The translations under genes and the position numbers were made by a program. Of a stretch of DNA of 14,131 nt, positions 6,320 through 12,278 are shown in pieces. Below the pieces are notes generated by a model. The model was not told the DNA's origin, did not search any database, and saw nothing but the letters and a program-made list of their open reading frames with translations. Origin of the DNA: JBBDMX01 sp038241095 (GTDB lineage Bacteria > Planctomycetota > Phycisphaerae > Phycisphaerales > Phycisphaeraceae). Position 1 is the first letter of the stretch. Every line of letters begins with the position of its first letter. The stretch spans positions 1-14,131 of the forward strand of contig JBBRGB010000078.1 in assembly GCA_038241095.1 (NCBI GenBank). The letters are read 5' to 3'.

Positions 6320-7273
6320 ATGCCCAAGCGTGCGAAAATCTCCATCATCGGCGGCGGCAACGTCGGCTCCTCCTGCGCCCTCTGGGCCGCCTCCAAGGAG
6401 TTGGGCGACATCGTCGTGCTGGACATCCCCCAGGCCGAGAACGTCGTCAAGGGCAAGATGCTCGACTTGGCGCAGTGCGGCCCGGTGGAGCGCTTTGATG
6501 CCAACATCACCGGCACCGCCAACTACGAGGACATCGCCGATTCCGATGTCGTGGTCGTCACCGCCGGCGTGCCCCGCAAGCCCGGCATGAGCCGCGACGA
6601 TCTCATCGGCACCAACGTCAAGATCGTCAAGAGCGTTTGCGAGAACATCAAGAAGTACGCCCCCAACACCATCGTCATCGTGGTTTCCAACCCGCTTGAC
6701 GCGATGGTTTACACGGCGTGGAAGACCACCGGCTTCCCCGTCAACCGCATCATGGGCCAAGCCGGCTGCCTGGACGTGGCGCGTTACCGCACCTTCATCG
6801 CCTGGGAACTGGGCGTCAGCGTCGAGGACATCCAAGCCCTGCTCCTGGGTGGCCACGGCGACGACATGGTTCCCCTGCCCCGCTACACCAGCGTCCACGG
6901 CATCCCCGTGACGCAGTTGATGTCGGCTGAGAAGCTCACCGCCTGCGTCGAACGCGCCAAGGTCGGCGGCGGCGAGATCGTCAAGCTCATGGGCACCAGC
7001 GCCTACTACGCCCCGGCCAGCGGCGTCATCCAGATGGTCGAGGCCATCGTCAAGGACAAGAAGCGGGTCCTGCCCGTGGCCGCTTACTGCGACAAGCAAT
7101 ACAACGGCGGCGGGTACTTCGTCGGCGTGCCGGCGGTGCTGGGCAAGAACGGCGTCGAGAAGATCATCGAGATCGAACTTGATGGCGAAGAGAAGAAGCT
7201 CATGGACACCTCCATCAGCCACGTCAAGGAACTGGTGGAAGTGGTGCAGAAAACCTTCCCCGAACTGGCGTAA
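6320..7273 (+). CDS. mdh: Malate dehydrogenase, LDH-like type
   Basis: Oxidises malate to oxaloacetate with NAD in the TCA cycle, in the cytoplasm. The 317-residue protein shows the Rossmann glycine motif GGGNVG (11-16), D35 for NAD binding, TAGVPRKPG (81-89) with R86, then R92, N124 in SNPLD, and the catalytic pair D152 and H179 (GGHGD) with substrate-binding R155. R86 is the residue that selects malate; lactate dehydrogenases have Gln there. The start at 6320 follows a good ribosome binding site and puts the family's usual N-terminus, MPKRAKISIIGGG, first. It is monocistronic: divergent promoter region before it and a strong terminator after it. Confidence 0.97.
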   Translation: MPKRAKISIIGGGNVGSSCALWAASKELGDIVVLDIPQAENVVKGKMLDLAQCGPVERFDANITGTANYEDIADSDVVVVTAGVPRKPGMSRDDLIGTNVKIVKSVCENIKKYAPNTIVIVVSNPLDAMVYTAWKTTGFPVNRIMGQAGCLDVARYRTFIAWELGVSVEDIQALLLGGHGDDMVPLPRYTSVHGIPVTQLMSAEKLTACVERAKVGGGEIVKLMGTSAYYAPASGVIQMVEAIVKDKKRVLPVAAYCDKQYNGGGYFVGVPAVLGKNGVEKIIEIELDGEEKKLMDTSISHVKELVEVVQKTFPELA

Positions 7274-7311
7274 GCCGGTTGCGTGTGGAAGCGACCACTG
7301 ATGCAAAAGGG

Positions 7312-7346
7312 AAAGGCGCGGTTTACACCGCGCCTTTTCTTTTTTT
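7312..7346 (+). terminator. Rho-independent terminator of mdh
   Basis: Perfect 11-bp stem AAAGGCGCGGT (7312-7322) and ACCGCGCCTTT (7327-7337) with loop TTAC, followed by a T-rich tract to 7346. The preceding A residues also make a weaker terminator possible for the convergent helicase gene. Confidence 0.93.
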
Positions 7347-7367
7347 GCATTTTTGCCCCGGCTCAGA

Positions 7368-7390
7368 CCGCTCCCTCACGGTCGCGGCTC
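7368..7390 (-). repeat. REP-like half-element related to the long inverted repeats
   Basis: Read on the minus strand it starts GAGCCGCGACCG and ends GAGGGAGCGG. It shares the GAGCCGCG start and AGCGG end with the arms at 5348 and 13721, and in the same frame gives E-P-R-P-stop. It lies in the 77-nt gap between the mdh terminator and the helicase stop. Only one arm is present; an internal GACCG/CGGTC dyad (7366-7383) can form a small hairpin. Confidence 0.5.
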
Positions 7391-7423
7391 GCTACGGTTG
7401 GTTTCTGTGTGCTCTAACTATTT

Positions 7424-8896
7424 TCACCTGTGCTTGTCGAACTTCTTTCCGCCGCGGCGAGGTTGGTTGCGGCCTTGCGGGGCCGGGGTGGTGGGATTGC
7501 CGTAGCGGGGCTTGGCGTGTGAGCCGCCGGTGTGCCCACCGCTTCGTCCCTCAGGGCGGCCACCCGGTCGCCCACCGCTGGGGCGTTTGCCTGCGTAGCG
7601 GGGGCGGATGTGGCCGTCGCCGTTTTGACGCGGCGTGGGCGGGTCGCTGGGAATCGCCTCGGCCGCCAAGTGCGTAGGAGCGTCGGTCTTGATCTCGATG
7701 GTCTTGCCGATCAACCGTTGAATCGCCGTCAGGTGCCCCCGTTCATCGTGATCGCAAAACGAAATCGCCATGCCCGAAGCCCCGGCGCGGGCGGTGCGGC
7801 CGATGCGGTGAATATAGGTCTCAGGCTCGTGGGTCAGATCGAAGTTGATGACGTGGCTGATGCCCTCGACATCCAGCCCGCGGGCGGCGATGTCCGTCGC
7901 CACCAGCACGTGCGTCTTGCCCACGGTGAAGTTCTTCAAGGCGCGTTCCCGAGCGTTCTGCGTCTTGTTGCCGTGGATCGCCTCGGCCTGAACATCCCCA
8001 GCGCGGAGCTGTTTCACCACGCGGTCGGCTCCGAACTTGGTGCGGGTGAACACCAGCGCTCGGCTCACGCTCGTCGTGTGCAACAGGTGCGCCAGCAAAG
8101 CCGGCTTGTTCTTCTTGCTCACGTGATACACGAACTGCTCAACGGCCTCGACCGTTGGCTTTTCGGGAGTGATTTCCACCGTGACGGGATTGGTCAAGAG
8201 GCTCTGCGCCAGTTGGCGAATCTCACGCGGCATGGTGGCGGAAAAAAGCAGCGTTTGCCGGGGCGAGGGCAGCCGCTCCACGATGCGGCGAATGTCGTGA
8301 ATGAAACCCATGTCCAACATGCGGTCGGCCTCGTCGAGGATCAGCGTCTGGATGCCGTTGAGATCGACGTGCCCTTGGGCCATGAGGTCTTGCAGTCGGC
8401 CGGGCGTGGCGACGATGACATCGACGCCCGCGTTCAGACTGCGCACCTGCGGGTTCTGGTTGACGCCGCCGAAGATGACCGTGCCGGTGATGGGCAGGTT
8501 GCGGCCGTAGGTGGCGAAGCTCTCGGATATCTGCTTGGCCAGTTCGCGCGTGGGGCAGAGCACCAGACAGCGAGCGAGCTTGCGCGGGGCGTTTGAGGTG
8601 GTCCTGCCCCCACCGCTATTGTTGCGTCCGCGCGCCCCGTAACCGCGATGGTTGTTGGCCTGAGCTTGATTGTTTTGGGCCGGGGCGTGGGGGGCCTTGG
8701 ATTGCGAAAGGCGATGCAGCACGGGCAGGGCGAACGCGGCACTCTTGCCGGTGCCGGTCTGAGCGCTGCCCAAGACATCCCGGCCTTCGAGCACCAAGGG
8801 AATGGTCTGCTCTTGGATGGGCGTGGCGTCGGTGTAACCTTCAGTGGCCACGGCGCGGAGAATTGGCTCAACGAGCCGGAGTTCAGCGAACTTCAT
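7424..8896 (-). CDS. rhlE: DEAD-box ATP-dependent RNA helicase, RhlE type
   Basis: Unwinds short RNA duplexes using ATP; RhlE-type enzymes act in ribosome assembly and RNA decay in the cytoplasm. The 490-residue protein carries the Q motif (F3 and Q28), AQTGTGKS (45-52), PTREL (115-119), ATPGR (163-167), DEAD (188-191), SAT (219-221), ATDIAARGLD (333-342) and HRIGRTAR (363-370). Residues about 66-105, between motif I and the PTREL motif, form a low-complexity insertion rich in Asn, Gln, Gly, Arg and Ala that I do not expect in this family. The tail from about 420 is Gly/Arg-rich and basic, probably RNA-binding. The ATG at 8896 is chosen for its AAGGA 7 nt upstream and RhlE-like N-terminus; an in-frame TTG at 8911 is the alternative. 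It converges on mdh and has a long leader. Sub-family assignment is less sure than the helicase call. Confidence 0.93.
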   Translation of the reverse strand: MKFAELRLVEPILRAVATEGYTDATPIQEQTIPLVLEGRDVLGSAQTGTGKSAAFALPVLHRLSQSKAPHAPAQNNQAQANNHRGYGARGRNNSGGGRTTSNAPRKLARCLVLCPTRELAKQISESFATYGRNLPITGTVIFGGVNQNPQVRSLNAGVDVIVATPGRLQDLMAQGHVDLNGIQTLILDEADRMLDMGFIHDIRRIVERLPSPRQTLLFSATMPREIRQLAQSLLTNPVTVEITPEKPTVEAVEQFVYHVSKKNKPALLAHLLHTTSVSRALVFTRTKFGADRVVKQLRAGDVQAEAIHGNKTQNARERALKNFTVGKTHVLVATDIAARGLDVEGISHVINFDLTHEPETYIHRIGRTARAGASGMAISFCDHDERGHLTAIQRLIGKTIEIKTDAPTHLAAEAIPSDPPTPRQNGDGHIRPRYAGKRPSGGRPGGRPEGRSGGHTGGSHAKPRYGNPTTPAPQGRNQPRRGGKKFDKHR

Positions 8897-8902
8897 TTGC
8901 GA

Positions 8903-8918
8903 GTCCTTCAAAGAGGAC
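8903..8918 (-). promoter_or_regulatory. Hairpin covering the helicase ribosome binding site
   Basis: On the minus-strand transcript GUCCU (8918-8914) can pair with AGGAC (8907-8903) around the 6-nt loop CUUUGA. The AGGA of the Shine-Dalgarno site (AAGGA, 8908-8904) is inside the stem, 7 nt before the ATG at 8896. A neighbouring CCUC-UUA-GAGG hairpin (8928-8918) shares one base, so the two partly compete. Five pairs is weak; the role is inferred. Confidence 0.35.
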
Positions 8919-8932
8919 CTCTAAGAGGATGG

Positions 8933-8971
8933 ACGACTCGCGCCTGGCATAAGCCGGGTGGATGAAGTCGT
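8933..8971 (-). other. Two-tier stem in the helicase leader
   Basis: Outer stem ACGACT (8933-8938) with AGTCGT (8966-8971); inner stem CCTGGC (8943-8948) with GCCGGG (8953-8958) around the loop ATAA, including one G-T pair. It would lie about 40 nt before the helicase start codon. It could be protein-binding or stability-related, or chance. Confidence 0.4.
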
Positions 8972-9165
8972 GGCCTCGTGGAGGTCCGGGTAATCCCAAA
9001 AGTTCAACGGATAGTCCGTAACACTTCCGGGGGGGGTGCACACCGCAACGGGATCGGCGGGTGCCGAAGGACAACCGGACGATGCGCCACAACTGGGCTC
9101 TGGATGGATCGTGTTTGGCCGGAATTGGCCGGGGGGATCGATCGAGGCGAACAGTCGAGTCGCGT

Positions 9166-9195
9166 ATTCTAGCACAAGTCCACGCTTTGTGTCGT
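9166..9195 (-). promoter_or_regulatory. Candidate promoter of the RNA helicase gene
   Basis: Minus strand: extended -10 TGCTAGAAT (core TAGAAT, + positions 9166-9171) with ACGACA (9190-9195) 18 nt upstream as a -35 element. The -10 is good and the -35 partial. A second TTGACA-like box further upstream is badly spaced for this -10. Confidence 0.4.
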
Positions 9196-9231
9196 GGGCT
9201 ATTTTGTCAATCGCGCGACGCAAGTTCACAG

Positions 9232-9261
9232 CTGACAAGACCGCGGGGTGTCTGTTAACAT
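9232..9261 (+). promoter_or_regulatory. Candidate promoter of the KimA-like transporter
   Basis: CTGACA (9232-9237) and TAACAT (9256-9261) are 18 nt apart. The expected start leaves a leader of only about 20 nt, which fits the lack of a Shine-Dalgarno site. Sequence match only. Confidence 0.3.
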
Positions 9262-9287
9262 ACGCGGCCAATTATCGACGCCGCCCC

Positions 9288-11294
9288 ATGACGCCGCTTA
9301 ACCGACCATCCCTCTACACACGCGTCAAGACGCTCATTCTGGGCGGCGCGAAGAATCCCTTTGACCAGCAGATTTTTCACAATCTGTCGCTCATCGCCTT
9401 TTTCGCCTGGGTCGGGCTGGGCGCTGACGGTCTGTCATCTTCCTGCTACGGCCCGGAAGAGGCGTTCAAGGCCCTGAGTTACACCACCGCCAACGGCGAG
9501 GTGCTGCACTTCCCCTACTTGGGCATCTTCGTCGCCCTGGCCGCGGCCGCCACGGTGCTCATCATCAGCGCCAGCTATTCGCAGATCATCGAAGAGTTCC
9601 CCTCCGGCGGTGGCGGTTACCTGGTGGCGTCCAAACTCCTCTCCCCATCCCTGGGCATGGTTTCCGGTTGCGCCCTGCTGATGGACTATGTGCTGACGAT
9701 CACCATCTCCATCGCCAGTGGCGCGGATTACACCTTCTCTTTCCTGGGGCCGCAGTGGGCGCACTATCGGCTACCGTTCGCCGTGTTGGCGCTTATCGGC
9801 CTGACGGTGCTAAACCTGCGCGGGGTCAAGGAATCCGTCGGCCCGCTGGTGCCCATCTTCCTGCTTTTCGTTTTCACTTACGCCATCATGATCGTCACCA
9901 CGGTGTTCACCAAGATCGCCAATCTTCCCTTGGTGGTGACGGAAACGAGCGCCGACCTGCACGAAGCCACTTCCGCCGCCGGGGTGTTCGGGATGCTGCT
10001 GATCATGCTGCGGGCCTTTTCGATGGGGGCTGGCACATTCACGGGCATCGAGGCTGTGAGCAACGGCATGCCCATTCTGCGCGAGCCGCGCGTGGCCACG
10101 GGCAAGCGCACCATGCGTTACATGGCCGCGTCACTCTCCATCGCCGTGGTGGGCTTGATGCTGGCCTACCTGCTCTACGAAGTCACCCCCGTGGAGGGCA
10201 AGACGCTCAACGCGGTGCTGGTCGAACGCTTCACCGAAGGCTGGCCACCGTGGGGTGCCACGCTGTTTGTGCTGGCGACGTTGATGTCCTCCACCGCCCT
10301 GCTCTTTGTCGCCGCCCAAGCCGGGTTCCTTGGTGGCCCCCGCGTGTTGGTCAACATGGCGCTGGACCGCTGGTTCCCCCACAAGTTCGCCACCTTCTCC
10401 GACCGTCTGGTGACCAAGAACGGCGTGCTGATGATGGCGGCCGCGGCACTGGTGGCCATGCTCTTGACCGCCGGGCGGGTGGACTTGCTGGTGGTGCTCT
10501 ATTCCATCAACGTATTCATCACCTTCACCCTAAGCCAAGCGGGCATGGTCAAGCACTGGTGGATCGAACGCGCCGCCGGGCGGGATTGGCTTAAGGGCAT
10601 CATCATCAACGGCGTGGGCCTGGTGGTCTGTGCCCTGATTCTCATCGTCGTCACCATCCTCAAGTTCAGCCAGGGCGCTTGGGTCACCCTGCTGGTCACC
10701 GGCGGCTTGGTCGTGTTGGTCAGCCTCATTCGCCGCCATTACGTCCACACCCGCAAGCTCCTGTGCCGACTCGACGGCCTGGTCAAAGCCGCGGAAATGG
10801 AACCCGTCCGCGACCTGCCCGCCGAGGCGTTTGACCCCCACGCCAAGACCGGCGTGCTGCTGGTCAACGGCTTTAACGGTCTGGGCCTCCACACCCTGCT
10901 CAACGTCCTGCGACTCTTCCCCGACGTGTTCAAGAACTTCGTCTTTGTGCAGGTCGGCGTGCTCGACGCCGGCAACTTCAAGGGCGTCGAAGAGGTCGGC
11001 AACCTCGAAGGCTACATCAAAGAGGAAGTGGACAAATACAACACCTTCGTCCGCAAACAGGGGTTCCACGGCGAAAGCTACACCCGCGTGGGCACGGACG
11101 TAGTCGATGAAATCGCCAACCTGGCGCCGGAGATTCTGGAGAAGTACCCCAACGCCGTCTTCTTCGGCGGGCAACTGGTCTTCGGGCAGGACAGCTTCTT
11201 CCACCGCTGGCTGCACAACTACACCGTCTTTGCCCTCCAACGCCGCTTCTACAGTCAAGGCATCCCCGTGGTGGTACTGCCGATCCGGGTGTGA
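9288..11294 (+). CDS. APC-superfamily transporter, KimA-like (probable H+-coupled K+ uptake)
   Basis: A 668-residue polytopic inner-membrane protein with about 12 hydrophobic segments up to about residue 510 and a cytoplasmic C-terminal domain from about 530 to the end. GADGLSSSCYGPEEA (45-59), EFPSGGGGYLVASKLL (103-118) and FTGIEAVSNG (251-260) are typical of the KimA (YdaO) branch. As I recall the B. subtilis KimA structure, K+ is held by D36, Y43, D117, T121, S125 and T230, with E233 nearby; here D47, Y54, D133, T137, S141, T252 and E255 occur with the same spacings. An amino-acid permease label is the likely automatic annotation. The start at 9288 has no Shine-Dalgarno site; the frame is open upstream, but that part is not membrane-like. 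It is followed 64 nt later by a two-TM protein. Ion specificity is inferred from residues. Confidence 0.82.
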   Translation: MTPLNRPSLYTRVKTLILGGAKNPFDQQIFHNLSLIAFFAWVGLGADGLSSSCYGPEEAFKALSYTTANGEVLHFPYLGIFVALAAAATVLIISASYSQIIEEFPSGGGGYLVASKLLSPSLGMVSGCALLMDYVLTITISIASGADYTFSFLGPQWAHYRLPFAVLALIGLTVLNLRGVKESVGPLVPIFLLFVFTYAIMIVTTVFTKIANLPLVVTETSADLHEATSAAGVFGMLLIMLRAFSMGAGTFTGIEAVSNGMPILREPRVATGKRTMRYMAASLSIAVVGLMLAYLLYEVTPVEGKTLNAVLVERFTEGWPPWGATLFVLATLMSSTALLFVAAQAGFLGGPRVLVNMALDRWFPHKFATFSDRLVTKNGVLMMAAAALVAMLLTAGRVDLLVVLYSINVFITFTLSQAGMVKHWWIERAAGRDWLKGIIINGVGLVVCALILIVVTILKFSQGAWVTLLVTGGLVVLVSLIRRHYVHTRKLLCRLDGLVKAAEMEPVRDLPAEAFDPHAKTGVLLVNGFNGLGLHTLLNVLRLFPDVFKNFVFVQVGVLDAGNFKGVEEVGNLEGYIKEEVDKYNTFVRKQGFHGESYTRVGTDVVDEIANLAPEILEKYPNAVFFGGQLVFGQDSFFHRWLHNYTVFALQRRFYSQGIPVVVLPIRV

Positions 11295-11358
11295 CCAGCG
11301 TGAGGCGACGACGCTTTTCACGCGGGCGGTTGAGCACTGCCGATAATCTTTAACAACC

Positions 11359-11937
11359 ATGTGGCGTAAAGCGTTTAACGGCGTGCTCGAAGTGCTCTTC
11401 CAGACACCCTCCTGGGTGATGTTACTGGCGGGGATTGTCACCGTGGCCGCCACCTTGCTCGTCGGGCCGTACCTGGAAAACCGCCAACTCGACTGGCAAC
11501 GGCAAGTCATCCAACAGCGGGCCACCGTCCACGACAGTCAGCGACAAGCCTACGACCGCATGCTCGTGGCCTTGAAAAGCGATGACCCCATCCTGCTCCA
11601 ACGACTGGCCTACCACTACCTCCGCCTCAAGCCCACCGGGGCACGCCTCCTGACCCCAACAAATCCAACCACCAACCTCCGCGCCGCTACGACTCCCTCG
11701 CCAACTCTTGCCCCCTTGGGCGAACGGGTCACGACGATTGAAACGTGGATGGCGCAGGGCATGCCCCCGCCGCCGGTGCTGCCCGCTCCGCAAACCACGC
11801 TGGATGCCCGCTTGGTGCGATTGACCACCGGCCCGCTTCGCCCCATGGTCGCCGCCGCCGGTGCCCTGGCCATTGCCTTGGGTTTGGTGCCGCTGGTTCG
11901 CAAACGCCAAGAACCCATCACCTCTCCGCTCACCTGA
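11359..11937 (+). CDS. Two-TM membrane protein of unknown function
   Basis: I do not recognise this 192-residue protein. It has a hydrophobic helix at about 18-38 and another at about 162-180, followed by the basic RKRQ. Between them lie a charged, probably helical stretch (about 39-92, rich in Gln, Arg and Leu) and a Pro/Thr-rich, probably disordered part (about 98-147) with MPPPP at 135-139. Both ends may be cytoplasmic with an external loop, or the reverse; the sequence does not decide. The ATG at 11359 has no Shine-Dalgarno site. It follows the KimA-like gene by 64 nt on the same strand with no terminator that has a T-tract, so co-transcription and a role with the transporter are possible. 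It is a plausible real gene: hydrophobicity is well placed and codon use resembles its neighbours. Confidence 0.7.
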   Translation: MWRKAFNGVLEVLFQTPSWVMLLAGIVTVAATLLVGPYLENRQLDWQRQVIQQRATVHDSQRQAYDRMLVALKSDDPILLQRLAYHYLRLKPTGARLLTPTNPTTNLRAATTPSPTLAPLGERVTTIETWMAQGMPPPPVLPAPQTTLDARLVRLTTGPLRPMVAAAGALAIALGLVPLVRKRQEPITSPLT

Positions 11938-12278
11938 AGCCCCGCCCATCCCTGCCCAAGGGGGTAAGCCCCCGGTCGATCGTCCCCACGCCCATCTGGT
12001 GAAAAGCGTTCAGCCCAGTCCAATAACCATCCCCTGACGCAAAACAACCCTCCCCTTTGAACAAAAGGGCATGCCCTCAGGGTCAGAGGGATTTCCCTAA
12101 GCGCCGGAGGGATTTCCCTCACGGCCGGAGGGATTTCCCTCACGGTTAAAGGGTGTGCCCCATGCGTCGAGCTTTGCGGTTGGGAGCAAGCGGTCGGCGC
12201 ATCCTTTTTGTAGCATGGCATGGCGAGCCACGTTTTGCGTTACTTCCAATCTCCCACCCCCCCACCGCCGCTTGAACC
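11938..12278. other. Intergenic region before the sulfatase gene
   Basis: Contains a G5/C5 hairpin without a T-tract (GGGGG at 11960-11964, CCCCC at 11969-11973), a plain stretch to about 12065, the 21-bp-period dyad array, and about 108 nt before the sulfatase ATG in which I see no convincing promoter or Shine-Dalgarno site. No gene is supported here. Confidence 0.6.
12066..12170. repeat. Five tandem 21-bp units, each with an AGGG-N4-CCCT dyad
   Basis: AGGG occurs at exactly 12066, 12087, 12108, 12129 and 12150. Each is followed 4 nt later by CCCT (CCCC in the fifth). The middle three share AGGGATTTCCCT; units one and five have CATG and TGTG centres. Units 3 and 4 also share CACGG downstream. 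The dyad centres are 21 bp apart, two helical turns, so all face the same side of the DNA. The array ends 108 nt before the sulfatase start. Confidence 0.85.

Larger units (their letters stand above)
8897..9287. other. Divergent intergenic region: long helicase leader and transporter promoter
   Basis: If the minus-strand promoter at 9166-9195 is right, the helicase mRNA has a leader of about 260 nt. Visible folds are a hairpin over the ribosome binding site (8903-8918), a two-tier stem (8933-8971) and a short dyad ACGGA/TCCGT near 9008-9020. The transporter promoter candidate is at 9232-9261. No tRNA, RNase P RNA or known riboswitch was recognised, and no open frame here has family resemblance. 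Confidence 0.5.

Noticed and set aside
8930..9160. RNase P RNA on the minus strand
   Set aside because: CACCCGGCTTAT resembles its 3' end, but there is no matching 5' core (GGAAAGTCCGGGC-like) or ACAG-type core motif within range.
8900..9287. Cyclic di-AMP (ydaO) riboswitch before the KimA-like gene
   Set aside because: Considered because KimA is controlled that way in Bacillus, but the conserved core elements are not visible, and the likely transporter leader is only about 20 nt.
11298..11323. Terminator after the KimA-like gene
   Set aside because: GCGTGA/TCACGC form a 6-bp stem with a 14-nt loop, but no T-tract follows.
11960..11973. Terminator after the two-TM gene
   Set aside because: The G5-TAAG-C5 hairpin has no T-tract; kept only as a note in the intergenic entry.
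12066..12170. CRISPR array
   Set aside because: The 21-bp period leaves only a few variable bases between dyads; there are no spacer-sized unique segments and no cas genes.
11616..12221. Minus-strand protein with REIP heptapeptide repeats
   Set aside because: It runs antisense through the two-TM gene, has no family resemblance, and its peptide repeat is just the 21-bp DNA array read in one frame.
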